DNA from: Acinetobacter sp. 10FS3-1
GTDB lineage: Bacteria; Pseudomonadota; Gammaproteobacteria; Pseudomonadales; Moraxellaceae
Direction: 5' to 3'
Length of the DNA stretch: 64,000 bases
Assembly (NCBI RefSeq): GCF_013343215.1
Contig: NZ_CP039143.1
Coordinates: 2,232,001-2,296,000 of the forward strand
In this document: in pieces, positions 34,811 to 43,292 of the stretch
Layout: each line of letters opens with the position of its first letter
Numbering within the stretch: position 1 is the first letter of the stretch
Position numbers and translations under genes: made by a program
The notes under the pieces: generated by a model
What the model was told of the DNA's origin: nothing
The model's input: the letters and a program-made list of their open reading frames with translations, nothing else
The model's database searches: none

Positions 34811-34829
34811 GATAATGAGAATAAATATT
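34811..34829 (+). promoter_or_regulatory. Fur-box-like operator upstream of the PepSY flavoreductase
   Basis: GATAATGAGAATAAATATT agrees with the 19-base Fur consensus (GATAATGATAATCATTATC) at 15 positions by my count. It lies about 80 bases before the ATG and just upstream of TATAAT at 34842-34847, where bound Fur would hinder RNA polymerase. AT-richness of the area raises the chance of accidental matches. Confidence 0.6.
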
Positions 34830-34898
34830 ATTTTCAAACTCTATAATTTCCAGCTATAATTTTCGTAATTTTGTATAAACCACTTTCATCTGACGCCC

Positions 34899-37445
34899 AT
34901 GTTAAAAAAAATGTTTTTCCAAATCCACTGGTTTCTGGGGATTAGCGCTGGTTTGATCCTTTCTATCATGGGAGTCACTGGAGCTATTTATTCTTATGAA
35001 CAACAAATCTTAAAATGGATAAATACTGACAGTTATGTGGTTCAGATACAAAATCAACCAAAACTAAGCCCCGCTGAGCTATATCTACGCTTCCAGCAAA
35101 ACCAGCCTGAGGCCAAAATTAATAGCGTTACGGTGACCAGCGATCCGGCTGCATCTAGCACAGTGAATATCGCCAAAGAAGGTGCACGACGCGGCCAGAA
35201 TATTATGCTGAACCCCTACACGGCCGAAGCCCTGCCTGAGCTTAAAGGCCGTGAGTTCTTCCAGTTTGTTCAGCAGTTACACCGCTATTTAACATTGGGT
35301 CCATTCGGCAAGCAAATTACCGGTGCCTGTACCCTGATGCTCATCTTCTTCGTACTGTCCGGCCTGTATTTGCGTTGGCCCAAACGCCACTCAATTAAAC
35401 AGTGGTTCCTGGTTAAGCCGAAGTTAAAAGGCCGAAATTTTATCTGGGATTTACATGCCGTAGTTGGAACTTGGGTAGTTATTTTCTACCTGCTGCTCGC
35501 ATGCACCGGCCTGTACTGGTCGTATGACTGGTGGCGTAATGGCATGTTTAAAGTATTAGGAGTCGAGCGTCCACAACCAACCATGCAGGCCAATGCCAAT
35601 CCGGGTCGCAGTGGTAAAAATACTGAAAACACTCTGCCTCCAGAAACAACTGTGCAGATACTGGAGCAAAGCTGGATGGGTTTTAATACGGAATTCTCCG
35701 ATAGATACTCGAGCGTGACGTTTACTCTTCCGAAAAAAGCCGATGGTAAAATAGAGTTGAGTTTCGTGGACCCGATCCCCCAGCATGAACGTGCGCGAAA
35801 TACGGCAAGTTATCATTATTCTGATGCCAAGTTTTATGATGTCCAGCTCTATAAAGATAAAAAGTTAAATGAAAAAGTTATGAGCAGCATGTTGCCCGTC
35901 CACCGGGGGAGCTTCTTTGGTCCGGTCTACCAGTTCCTAGTCATGCTGGCAGCTTTAACAATGCCTCTATTCTTCGTGACTGGCTGGATGCTGTATCTGA
36001 AACGCCGTAAACAGAAGAAACTGACGTTGACTGCCCGTCAAAGTGCTACTGCCATTCCTTTAGATTCAAATACCACCCCCTGGCTGATTGCCTATGCTTC
36101 ACAAACTGGTGTCTCCGAGCAGTTGGCCTGGCGTACTGCAACCGCCTTACAAGAAGCGCGTCAACCGGTTAAAGTTAAAACAGTACAGCAGTTAAGCCTG
36201 AGTGATCTGCAACAGGCTGAACAGGTGTTATTTGTTGCCAGCACCTATGGCACCGGCGAAGCACCGGATCTGGCTGCATCTTTTGAGAAAAAAATCCTGT
36301 CTACAAAAACCGATCTCAGTCATCTCAGTTATGCAGTTCTGGCACTCGGCTCCCAGGAGTATCCAGACACCTATTGCAGTTTTGGCCATCGTATTAATGC
36401 ATGGCTGCAGCAGAATGCCGCCAGACCATTATTCCCGACCATTGAAGTGGATAATGCCAATCATGAGCATATCCAGCAGTGGAATCAGGCACTGGCACAG
36501 GTCACGCAACTGGAATTACAAGCCATGCGCATTGACAAGACTTTTGATTCATGGACTTTGCATCAACGTGAGCTGCTCAATCCGGGCAGTCTGGGTGCGC
36601 CAGCCTTTAGTATTGAACTGACTCCCGAGCATGAAGCCATCTGGCAGGCAGGTGATATTGCCGAGATCCAGCCAGGCAATAGTCCTGAGCGGATTCAGGC
36701 CTTCCTTAATGAACATCAGATTGCAGCTGGTACACAGGTCCCATCTCTGCAACAAAGCATTGAACAGGCGCTTTGGGATCGTGACCTGACTCAAGCCAAG
36801 CCTTTTGACTCTCTGGAGCAGCTACTTGAGCAATTACCTGTTCTGCCTACCCGGGAATATTCGATTGCCAGTATCCCCAGCCAGCAGGTTTTACGTTTAG
36901 TGGTTCGTCAACAAAGCGATGCCCTAGGCCGCTTTGGTCTGGGTTCAGGCTGGCTGACCGAGCATGCGCCGTTAAATACTTCAATTGCCTTACGTATCCG
37001 TAACAATGAATCCTTCCATCTGGTAGATGATAACCGTCCAATTATCTGTATTGGTAATGGTACTGGCATTGCCGGCCTACTCAGCCTGCTGAGCGCACGT
37101 AACCGTCAGGACTATACACAAAACTGGCTAATCTTCGGCGAGCGCCAGCGTGAACATGATTTCTTCTTTGCAGAAACGATTCAGGCATGGTTACAGATGG
37201 GCACACTGCAACGTCTGGATCTGGCCTTCTCTCGCGACCAGCCGGAAAAAGTCTATGTACATCATAAGCTGCGTGAACAGGCAGAAGAGCTAAAAACCTG
37301 GATTGCTCAGGGTGCAGTGATTTATGTATGCGGTAGCATTAATGGCATGGCCAGTGATGTTGATCAAGCCCTGATCGAGATTCTGGGAGAAAGTAGTGTC
37401 GATCAATTACGCCAGGATGGGCGTTATCGTCGTGATGTGTATTAA
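34899..37445 (+). CDS. PepSY membrane domain fused to CysJ-like flavodoxin reductase
   Basis: The 848-residue protein joins two modules. Residues 1-370 form a PepSY-associated membrane region: IHWFLGISAGLILSIMGVTG at TM1, WDLHAVVGTWVVIFYLL mid-way, and a final helix near FFVTGWMLYLKRRKQ. Conserved His residues (QIHWFLG, DLHAVVG, LPVHRGSF) are typical heme or metal ligands. The cytosolic part starts with a flavodoxin domain (YASQTGVSEQLAWRTATA, ASTYGTGEAPD). It ends in an FAD/NADPH reductase (REYSIASIPSQ, CIGNGTGIAGLLSLL, YVCGSINGMASDVD), as in sulfite reductase flavoprotein alpha. It likely passes electrons from NADPH across or into the membrane, perhaps to ferric siderophores, in line with the Fur-like site. 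Confidence 0.88.
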   Translation: MLKKMFFQIHWFLGISAGLILSIMGVTGAIYSYEQQILKWINTDSYVVQIQNQPKLSPAELYLRFQQNQPEAKINSVTVTSDPAASSTVNIAKEGARRGQNIMLNPYTAEALPELKGREFFQFVQQLHRYLTLGPFGKQITGACTLMLIFFVLSGLYLRWPKRHSIKQWFLVKPKLKGRNFIWDLHAVVGTWVVIFYLLLACTGLYWSYDWWRNGMFKVLGVERPQPTMQANANPGRSGKNTENTLPPETTVQILEQSWMGFNTEFSDRYSSVTFTLPKKADGKIELSFVDPIPQHERARNTASYHYSDAKFYDVQLYKDKKLNEKVMSSMLPVHRGSFFGPVYQFLVMLAALTMPLFFVTGWMLYLKRRKQKKLTLTARQSATAIPLDSNTTPWLIAYASQTGVSEQLAWRTATALQEARQPVKVKTVQQLSLSDLQQAEQVLFVASTYGTGEAPDLAASFEKKILSTKTDLSHLSYAVLALGSQEYPDTYCSFGHRINAWLQQNAARPLFPTIEVDNANHEHIQQWNQALAQVTQLELQAMRIDKTFDSWTLHQRELLNPGSLGAPAFSIELTPEHEAIWQAGDIAEIQPGNSPERIQAFLNEHQIAAGTQVPSLQQSIEQALWDRDLTQAKPFDSLEQLLEQLPVLPTREYSIASIPSQQVLRLVVRQQSDALGRFGLGSGWLTEHAPLNTSIALRIRNNESFHLVDDNRPIICIGNGTGIAGLLSLLSARNRQDYTQNWLIFGERQREHDFFFAETIQAWLQMGTLQRLDLAFSRDQPEKVYVHHKLREQAEELKTWIAQGAVIYVCGSINGMASDVDQALIEILGESSVDQLRQDGRYRRDVY

Positions 37446-37460
37446 AACGATATAAAATCA

Positions 37461-37490
37461 AAAAAACCGGGCAAAGCTGCCCGGTTTTTT
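37461..37490 (+). terminator. Intrinsic terminator of the PepSY flavoreductase gene
   Basis: CCGGGCA 37467-37473 pairs with TGCCCGG 37478-37484, with an A-run before and a T-run after. Confidence 0.9.
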
Positions 37491-37573
37491 ATTGCATACA
37501 GAGATGACAACTTAATCTGTTCTTAAACAATCAGGACATAAAAATTTCCAGTCAACTTAAACACAGCCTGAGC

Positions 37574-37825
37574 TTGATCCTTACTGTGCTACTGCTCATG
37601 AACGGGGTCTGGACAGCCCCTCCCACTTTAAAAAAATGTCTGGGGACTACAGCAGCATATGCTCAGCCATATCTGGATAACTTGATGATTATCACGGGCG
37701 GATTCGGTTTTCATACGCCACGCGCCCGTGCGATTGCCCAACATGAGAGCTATCAGCATGTTGTCATCAACCTCAGTGCCGCCATTCCTCTGTGTATTCG
37801 CTATCACTTCTGGTTAGGCAAATAG
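37574..37825 (+). CDS. Hypothetical small membrane or exported protein
   Basis: The 83-residue frame starts at TTG 37574 and runs MILTVLLLMNGVWTAPPTLK, a hydrophobic segment like a short signal, followed by a polar part with HVVINLSAAIPLCIRYHFWL at the end. No ATG gives a longer form; ATG 37598 would remove most of the hydrophobic start. There is no good ribosome site. I do not recognise the family. It lies between a terminator and a convergent gene, and may be a shortened remnant. Confidence 0.4.
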   Translation: MILTVLLLMNGVWTAPPTLKKCLGTTAAYAQPYLDNLMIITGGFGFHTPRARAIAQHESYQHVVINLSAAIPLCIRYHFWLGK

Positions 37826-37878
37826 TTTGTGTTGATGAGTAGCTCTTCAATGGATATGAGGGTCTATTTAAATACATC

Positions 37879-38346
37879 CTAATGTAAACGGATCTGCCGC
37901 GGCAACGGCAGATCCAGATTTTTAAACAGTTCGGGTTTTTGTATATAGATCTGATAGAGATAATTTTTAATATCAAGCAGTAACTTTTCTGGCGCCACCA
38001 GAATATTTTGCCCTTCCGGAGTTAAATCCAGTGAAAGAATGGTCTTTTCCTGACGTAAAAAAGGAATGACTTTCTCAACAAAATCCTTGAGACTGATTTC
38101 CTGGACCTGATAATTGGCCCAGTTGTCTTTTATCAGCAGCCTGGCCAAACCCTTGCTTTGCCAGCTGGCAAAAGCCCGCTGTCCGGTCGGAGTCGCACAA
38201 AGTGCCCAGCCGTCTTGATAAAGTGCAAAAATGCCTGCATTGGCGACAATCGCTTCAATATACTGTTTATAGGCATATTTGGGATCGTAAGTAGAATTTT
38301 GGGTTTTTGAGGCGGCTTTGCGCTGATATGGATTTCTCATGGCCAT
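37879..38346 (-). CDS. DUF2750-like protein
   Basis: The 155-residue cytosolic protein has a basic start (MAMRNPYQRKAASKTQ), then IVANAGIFALYQDGWALCAT and TGQRAFASWQSKGLARLLI, followed by ISLKDFVEKVIPFLRQEK. The order of a DGWAL strand, a W-x-x-x-x-A segment and a final SL-x-x-F-x-x-x-x-x-P-x-L motif is that of DUF2750, whose function is unknown. In addition there is a C-terminal extension of about 45 residues (APEKLLLDIKNYLYQIYIQ). ATG 38340 is an alternative start two codons in. It is located at the end of the tRNA array, transcribed in the same direction. Confidence 0.65.
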   Translation of the reverse strand: MAMRNPYQRKAASKTQNSTYDPKYAYKQYIEAIVANAGIFALYQDGWALCATPTGQRAFASWQSKGLARLLIKDNWANYQVQEISLKDFVEKVIPFLRQEKTILSLDLTPEGQNILVAPEKLLLDIKNYLYQIYIQKPELFKNLDLPLPRQIRLH

Positions 38347-38411
38347 GAAATCTTCAAATTATTATAGACTTTGAATTCTAGGGAATAATCAGATTTTAGG
38401 CAAGAAAGATA

Positions 38412-38487
38412 TGGTGGGCGCTGACGGGATCGAACCGCCGACATTCTGCTTGTAAGGCAGACGCTCTACCAACTGAGCTAAGCGCCC
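38412..38487 (-). tRNA. tRNA-Val (UAC), copy 1
   Basis: Complete cloverleaf with encoded CCA. The acceptor stem is GGGCGCT/AGCGCCC, the anticodon loop has TAC (in CCTTACAAG), and the T arm is GGTTCGATC. It is the last gene of the array in transcription order. Confidence 0.97.
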
Positions 38488-38584
38488 TGAGGAATAAAAT
38501 AGCAGGACTATTTTATGACGCAAGACCAACAAGTCTTGGTATGAATATCTTAAACTCAGGAATTTAAGCAGAATGATCTTAGGA

Positions 38585-38661
38585 TGGCGCAGCGGACGGG
38601 GCTCGAACCCGCGACCCCCGGCGTGACAGGCCGGTATTCTAACCAACTGAACTACCGCTGC
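38585..38661 (-). tRNA. tRNA-Asp (GUC), copy 1
   Basis: The acceptor stem is GCAGCGG/CCGCTGC with discriminator G and encoded CCA. The anticodon GTC lies in CCTGTCACG, and the T arm has GGTTCGAGC. Confidence 0.97.
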
Positions 38662-38673
38662 ATCGTAAGAATC

Positions 38674-38749
38674 TGGTGGGCGCTGACGGGATCGAACCGC
38701 CGACATTCTGCTTGTAAGGCAGACGCTCTACCAACTGAGCTAAGCGCCC
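38674..38749 (-). tRNA. tRNA-Val (UAC), copy 2
   Basis: Identical in sequence to copy 1 with anticodon TAC and encoded CCA; 12 bases separate it from the Asp gene at 38585-38661. Confidence 0.97.
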
Positions 38750-38819
38750 TGATAAAGAGTGTCAATCTTTAGTTTTATTAAATTTAAGCTCAGGGACCTA
38801 AATCTAATCTCTCTTGAGA

Positions 38820-38896
38820 TGGCGCAGCGGACGGGGCTCGAACCCGCGACCCCCGGCGTGACAGGCCGGTATTCTAACCAACTGAACTACCGCTGC
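38820..38896 (-). tRNA. tRNA-Asp (GUC), copy 2
   Basis: Same sequence as Asp copy 1, anticodon GTC, encoded CCA. Confidence 0.97.
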
Positions 38897-38910
38897 ATCG
38901 CAAAAGAATC

Positions 38911-38986
38911 TGGTGGGCGCTGACGGGATCGAACCGCCGACATTCTGCTTGTAAGGCAGACGCTCTACCAACTGAGCTAAGCGCCC
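38911..38986 (-). tRNA. tRNA-Val (UAC), copy 3
   Basis: Same sequence as the other Val copies. The 14-base spacer to Asp copy 2 is nearly the same as that between Asp copy 1 and Val copy 2, pointing to a duplicated Val-Asp unit. Confidence 0.97.
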
Positions 38987-39007
38987 TCAAAAGGTCAATC
39001 ATGTAAA

Positions 39008-39084
39008 TGGCGCAGCGGACGGGGCTCGAACCCGCGACCCCCGGCGTGACAGGCCGGTATTCTAACCAACTGAACTACCGCTGC
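39008..39084 (-). tRNA. tRNA-Asp (GUC), copy 3
   Basis: Same sequence as the other Asp copies, encoded CCA. Confidence 0.97.
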
Positions 39085-39132
39085 ACTTACACAATGTCAC
39101 TATTGCGGCAAACGAATATCAAGATCTTAAAG

Positions 39133-39209
39133 TGGCGCAGCGGACGGGGCTCGAACCCGCGACCCCCGGCGTGACAGGCCGGTATTCTAACCAACTGAAC
39201 TACCGCTGC
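39133..39209 (-). tRNA. tRNA-Asp (GUC), copy 4
   Basis: Same sequence as the other Asp copies. It is directly next to copy 3 without a Val gene between, so the alternation is broken here. Confidence 0.97.
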
Positions 39210-39237
39210 ACTATAAGGTCTCAACGTGAAAGAAGCT

Positions 39238-39313
39238 TGGTGGGCGCTGACGGGATCGAACCGCCGACATTCTGCTTGTAAGGCAGACGCTCTACCAACT
39301 GAGCTAAGCGCCC
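39238..39313 (-). tRNA. tRNA-Val (UAC), copy 4
   Basis: Same sequence as the other Val copies; first gene of the array behind the promoter. Confidence 0.97.
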
Positions 39314-39345
39314 TTTCTAAACGTCTTCATCGTTTGATGAGGTGC

Positions 39346-39373
39346 ATTATAGAGAATCCTCACAGACTGTCAA
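39346..39373 (-). promoter_or_regulatory. Sigma-70 promoter of the tRNA array
   Basis: On the minus strand, TTGACA (39373-39368) and TATAAT (39351-39346) both match consensus, with a 16-base spacer. The -10 box ends 32 bases before the first tRNA, and AT-rich sequence lies upstream of the -35, as in an UP element. Confidence 0.92.
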
Positions 39374-39771
39374 ACGCTTTTCTGACTGTTTTCCACTTTT
39401 TCAGTGTGAGTGATTAAAAAATAGGTTAATTGTTAAAAAAAACAACACTTTTTGTTTATTTTTTAAGTTTATAGCAAATTTCAAGTGCTTTCTGTGAGCA
39501 GCGATCTGCACTTTTTCAGCTCTTAAATGAAAATTTAGGCCAGCACTTACCGAAAACGTCAAGACTGCTGAAAGATTATACAGGGCCTCAAAACTCTTCA
39601 GGTGGTAATCCTGTAATTCAAACATTTTCAGTCTTTCTAGAGTTTTAATATTTTATGATCCAGTACTGTCGCTAACTTTCCTTTCCCTATATTTCCTTCA
39701 GATCATCCAGCAGTGAATTTAACACTCAGGACTTATTCACCTGGTGAAAATAAGTGATATTTCATCTGATT
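39374..39771. other. AT-rich spacer upstream of the tRNA promoter
   Basis: About 400 bases without a defensible gene. The minus-strand frame at 39401-39625 overlaps the AT-rich promoter upstream region and ends in low-complexity sequence, so it is not called. Confidence 0.55.
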
Positions 39772-40314
39772 TTATTCATTCATCTGTCTTACTTTTAAAG
39801 ATTCAGGTTCAATCTCCAGCGGCTGTTCCGAAAGATAGACCAGTGCGTCTTCATTCACCAGACGAAACAGCTCTGCTATATCTGCATTGCGCATCCGGAT
39901 ACAGCCATGTGACCTCGGCGTACCCATTGGTTCTGAATCTGGTGTGCCATGAATATAGATATAACGCTGATAGGTATCGCAGCCTTCGCCCTGATTAAAG
40001 CCGGCTTCCAGACCACAAAGCCACAAAATACGGCTTAAAATCCAGTCCCGCTCAGGAAACTGGGCTGCCAGCTCAGCATCATAAATCTCACCCGTGGCCT
40101 GACGGGCAATAAATACACTGTTTAAAGGCATTTCCTGACCAAATTTTTCTGCCACCTTATGCCAGCCACGCGGGGTCTTGCCACTATTTTCAGTTTCACC
40201 TATCCCGTTTTTTCCACTTGAAATCAGATAGCTCTTATTAAAGCGCGGCAAATGCAGTTTTTGCTGGGCTAAATCAATCAGAATTTCGGCCTGAGCCAGC
40301 TGTAAGTTATTCAT
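39772..40314 (-). CDS. elsL: ElsL-like cytosolic L,D-transpeptidase-fold protein
   Basis: The 180-residue protein has a YkuD catalytic domain with motif HGTPDSEPMGTPRSHGCIRM (His122, His136, catalytic Cys138 and following Arg). It lacks a signal peptide or membrane helix, which is unusual for an L,D-transpeptidase. This matches ElsL of A. baumannii, described as a cytosolic L,D-carboxypeptidase that trims tetrapeptides during peptidoglycan recycling. The gene symbol is an inference from fold, length and lack of export signal. Its ATG overlaps the end of the ybaN-like gene by four bases (ATGA), implying coupled translation. Confidence 0.8.
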   Translation of the reverse strand: MNNLQLAQAEILIDLAQQKLHLPRFNKSYLISSGKNGIGETENSGKTPRGWHKVAEKFGQEMPLNSVFIARQATGEIYDAELAAQFPERDWILSRILWLCGLEAGFNQGEGCDTYQRYIYIHGTPDSEPMGTPRSHGCIRMRNADIAELFRLVNEDALVYLSEQPLEIEPESLKVRQMNE

Positions 40315-40748
40315 GACTTATCATTCTCGGTCTTTTTCTTGATTAAAGAAGATACTGAGGTGGCGATCTGCTCATGTTGCTGGTTCTCTGCCAGGGGTTC
40401 AGGACGGCGCCATAACCAAATAGCCACAATCAGCAAGATGATATCAGTAAAGATTTTGACAGCGACAGGGGCTGGGGTCACCAGCATAATGATTCCACTG
40501 ATCAGCATCATGATACTGGCCAACCATTTGGCCTTACGAGGCACCGTACCATTGGCTCGCCAGGCGCTAAGCGTAGGCCCATATTTTGGATGGTTAAGTA
40601 GCCATTCATCCATCTGTGGCCAACCTTTAGAAGCCGCCCAGGCAGCCAGAATTAAAAAGACTGTTGTTGGCATACCCGGCAAAAATGCACCGATAAAACC
40701 TAGGATCACAAACACCACCACTAGGCTTCGCCAAAACAACATTTTCAT
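40311..40748 (-). CDS. ybaN: YbaN family (DUF454) inner-membrane protein
   Basis: The 145-residue protein has an N-terminal helix pair around the family motif LGFIGAFLPGMPTTVFLILA, followed by AAWAASKGWPQMDEWLLNHP and then YGPTLSAWRANGTVPRKAKW. Two further helices (LASIMMLISGIIMLV and IILLIVAIWLWRRP) and a charged tail complete it. The family is functionally undefined. It precedes and overlaps the elsL-like gene, so both should be expressed together. It diverges from the DUF1853 gene. Confidence 0.88.
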   Translation of the reverse strand: MKMLFWRSLVVVFVILGFIGAFLPGMPTTVFLILAAWAASKGWPQMDEWLLNHPKYGPTLSAWRANGTVPRKAKWLASIMMLISGIIMLVTPAPVAVKIFTDIILLIVAIWLWRRPEPLAENQQHEQIATSVSSLIKKKTENDKS

Positions 40749-40835
40749 AAATCAGTCCCAACCCCGGAATTAGGGTAGTATAAAGTGTTTTTATCTGCTC
40801 TCCGTTATATTTCTGCACTTTTCACAGGTCACGTG

Positions 40836-41711
40836 ATGCCCTTTTCCCGTCTAAATCAAAATTTTGTAGAAACATGGCAATGCTATCAGCACCCTTTGGT
40901 ACGACAATTGGCCTTCGCTGTCGGCAGCCCCAACATCCTGTCCGGACTCCCAGATGAGCTGACGATTGTGCATGGTTTTGAGCTACACAATAACCAGCAC
41001 TGGCAGCAGCATCTACAGCACTATCATCCGCGCCTGAAATATCTGGATCAGCATCCACAAGAACTGGAATATTTTGTCGGGCAACTGAAAAGCACCCGGC
41101 TCGGCCTGCGCTTTGAAATGCTGATCTGGTTCTGGCTATTGGATAATGCCTATCATCCTTACCAGCTTTTAGGACATAGTATTCAGAAAATTGACGGCGC
41201 CAAAACACTGGGTGAGCTGGATTTTTTAATGTTAAATAGCGATAGCGGTCTGGTTGAGCACTGGGAAATCGCCCTGAAATATTATCTGGCTGAGGCCGAT
41301 TTCAGCCTGCCACACTGGTATGGCCTGAACCGCAGCGATACTTTAATCCGGAAAATGAAGCATTTTACCCAGAAACAGTTTCAGTTTACCGAGGCGCTTG
41401 GGCATCCTATCCAACAACGTTTTTGTGTGATTAAGGGCCAGCTTTATCTACCACTTCATCGTGCTGATCAGCCCCTGCCCGCATGGGTAAATACTGGACG
41501 GCGTCTGGGTTTATGGGGACAGCAGATTCCTGATCCCAGCTCCGGTTTTTATCGTCTGCAACGACATGAATGGATTTATCCAAATGCTCAGCCAAGCAGT
41601 TTAAAGCCATATTGGTGGACAGATGGATTATATAAAAAAGCAGATCAAGAAGATTTTTATATGTACCGCAATCCCTTACTACTTCCTTTATCTACACATA
41701 AGTCACTATAA
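40836..41711 (+). CDS. DUF1853 family protein
   Basis: The 291-residue cytosolic protein has the family features QHPLVRQLAFAVGSPNIL near the N-terminus, then RLGLRFEMLIWFWLLDN, KTLGELDFLMLNSDSGLVEHWE, and a C-terminal WWTDGLYKKAD. The acidic and Glu/Lys residues in GELDFLM and EHWEIALKYYL resemble the D-x-E-x-K layout of restriction-endonuclease-like folds, which suggests a nuclease ancestry; this is an inference. ATG 40836 is preferred to the upstream frame opening at 40785, as family members start near PFSRLN. Confidence 0.82.
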   Translation: MPFSRLNQNFVETWQCYQHPLVRQLAFAVGSPNILSGLPDELTIVHGFELHNNQHWQQHLQHYHPRLKYLDQHPQELEYFVGQLKSTRLGLRFEMLIWFWLLDNAYHPYQLLGHSIQKIDGAKTLGELDFLMLNSDSGLVEHWEIALKYYLAEADFSLPHWYGLNRSDTLIRKMKHFTQKQFQFTEALGHPIQQRFCVIKGQLYLPLHRADQPLPAWVNTGRRLGLWGQQIPDPSSGFYRLQRHEWIYPNAQPSSLKPYWWTDGLYKKADQEDFYMYRNPLLLPLSTHKSL

Positions 41712-41826
41712 AACATTACATCTATTAACCGAAGCACTATGAAAACCTCATGTTTTTTAGAACATATATTTTCTAATCTAAGTTCCACATCATAATAATT
41801 TTATTATTGATTATATGGAGATGATG

Positions 41827-41976
41827 ATGAAAAAAATTCTTGCTACTTCATTGCTAATGGCTTTTGTATTGACTGGTTGTAATACGTTCAAAGGTCTGGG
41901 AAAAGACGTTTCCAAAGCTGGAGATACAGTCACTAATACCGCGGAAAAAACGTCTGAAGAAATCCGTCACAATTAA
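41827..41976 (+). CDS. Entericidin-type small lipoprotein
   Basis: The 49-residue protein reads MKKILATSLLMAFVLTGCN, with lipobox LTGC and acylated Cys18. The mature part contains GLGKDVSKAGDTVTNTAEKT, the amphipathic signature of the entericidin A/B family. In enteric bacteria these form an antidote/toxin lipoprotein pair linked to stationary-phase lysis; here only a single copy is present. The start is the third of three consecutive ATG codons; TGGAG lies six bases before it. A terminator follows 18 bases after the stop. It was too short for the usual ORF cut-off. Confidence 0.88.
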   Translation: MKKILATSLLMAFVLTGCNTFKGLGKDVSKAGDTVTNTAEKTSEEIRHN

Positions 41977-41994
41977 GTTTTTTCAAGTACCAGG

Positions 41995-42022
41995 AAGCCC
42001 TATCTACGATAGGGTTTTTTTA
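41995..42022 (+). terminator. Terminator of the entericidin gene
   Basis: CCCTATC and GATAGGG pair around a three-base loop, followed by TTTTTTT. Confidence 0.9.
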
Positions 42023-42095
42023 TATGGCATATTCACATTCCAGCTTATATTCCCCTATTATAGAAGCCATAAATTTACCCACTTAAGAATACCCT

Positions 42096-43232
42096 ATGGA
42101 CTCTTCTGCCACTCTAGACTTAAGCCTGCAACTGTTACGCCAGCCTTCTATTACCCCTCTGGATCATGACTGCCAGACGATCATGGCGGAACGTTTAAAG
42201 CAGATCGGCTTTCATATTGAAGCCATGCGCTTTGAAGATGTGGATAATATCTGGGCGCGTAAAGGAACAGAAGACCCGGTATTCTGCTTTGCTGGCCATA
42301 CGGATGTGGTACCTACAGGAAATCTGGAAGCCTGGAACTCGGACCCATTTCAGCCAGAAATCCGTGATGGCAAGCTCTATGGTCGTGGCAGTGCCGATAT
42401 GAAAACAGCGCTAGCTGCTATGGTGGTGGCCACTGAGCGTTTTGTAGCAAAATATCCAAATCATAAAGGCTCGATTGCCTATCTGATTACTTCAGATGAA
42501 GAAGGTCCCTCCATCAATGGTACGGTGAAAGTCATTGAAACGCTGGAGGCACGCAATGAAAAAATCACCTGGTGTCTGGTGGGCGAACCATCAAGCACAC
42601 ATCAACTCGGCGATATTATCAAAAATGGCCGTCGCGGTTCATTAAATGCCCATCTAACGGTTAAAGGCAAACAAGGCCATGTGGCTTATCCACAGCTTGC
42701 AGTGAATCCGATCCATACTGCCTCTCAAGCTATTGCAGAATTATGTAATACGGTCTGGGATCATGGCAATGCCTATTTCCCGGCCACTTCTTTCCAGATT
42801 TCCAATATCAATGCCGGTACGGGTGCAACCAATGTGGTACCGGGCAGCATGGAGCTGCTGTTTAACTTCCGTTATTCCACCGAAGTGACTGCCGAAGAAC
42901 TTAAGGCACGTACCCTTGAGATTCTGGACCGTCATGGGGTGGAGTATGACATTTCCTGGACATTGTCTGGCTTGCCATTTCTGACCCCGGTGGGCGAACT
43001 GGTAAATGCTGCCAAGAATGCCATTTTGAGTGTGAAAGGTCGTGAGGCCGAACTGTCTACCTCTGGTGGGACCTCGGACGGCCGCTTTATTGCCCCTACT
43101 GGCGCTCAGGTGCTGGAACTTGGGGTACTGAACGCCACCATCCACCAGATCAATGAACATGTAGATATTGCCGATCTAGAGCCACTGGCTGAAATTTATG
43201 AGCAGATTCTGGTGAACTTACTGAGCCACTAA
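42096..43232 (+). CDS. dapE: Succinyl-diaminopimelate desuccinylase DapE
   Basis: The 378-residue enzyme cleaves N-succinyl-LL-diaminopimelate in lysine and cell-wall precursor synthesis. It is a di-zinc M20 peptidase-fold enzyme in the cytosol. Metal and catalytic motifs are intact: [12 protein letters not shown] (His), [15 protein letters not shown] (bridging Asp), [12 protein letters not shown] (Glu-Glu pair), [13 protein letters not shown], and the terminal [19 protein letters not shown] plus [12 protein letters not shown] (His). The length equals the E. coli enzyme within three residues. It ends at a bidirectional terminator shared with the convergent Pil-Chp cluster. Confidence 0.96.
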   Translation: MDSSATLDLSLQLLRQPSITPLDHDCQTIMAERLKQIGFHIEAMRFEDVDNIWARKGTEDPVFCFAGHTDVVPTGNLEAWNSDPFQPEIRDGKLYGRGSADMKTALAAMVVATERFVAKYPNHKGSIAYLITSDEEGPSINGTVKVIETLEARNEKITWCLVGEPSSTHQLGDIIKNGRRGSLNAHLTVKGKQGHVAYPQLAVNPIHTASQAIAELCNTVWDHGNAYFPATSFQISNINAGTGATNVVPGSMELLFNFRYSTEVTAEELKARTLEILDRHGVEYDISWTLSGLPFLTPVGELVNAAKNAILSVKGREAELSTSGGTSDGRFIAPTGAQVLELGVLNATIHQINEHVDIADLEPLAEIYEQILVNLLSH

Positions 43233-43250
43233 GCGCTAGATGAAGACATA

Positions 43251-43280
43251 AAAAAGGAACTCCGTAGAGTTCCTTTTTTA
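43251..43280 (+). terminator. Bidirectional terminator between dapE and the Pil-Chp cluster
   Basis: AGGAACTC pairs with GAGTTCCT with a four-base loop, an A-run before and T-run after. Confidence 0.88.
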
Positions 43281-43292
43281 TGTTTATATTTT

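Noticed and set aside
38412..39313. Repeated identical blocks that look like a CRISPR array or transposon repeats
   Set aside because: The repeats fold as tRNA cloverleafs with anticodons TAC and GTC and encoded CCA; spacers vary in length and have no array geometry.
39401..39625. Minus-strand ORF of 74 codons upstream of the tRNA array
   Set aside because: It overlaps the AT-rich upstream part of the tRNA promoter and ends in low-complexity codons (many Phe, Asn, Lys); no ribosome site and no recognisable motif.
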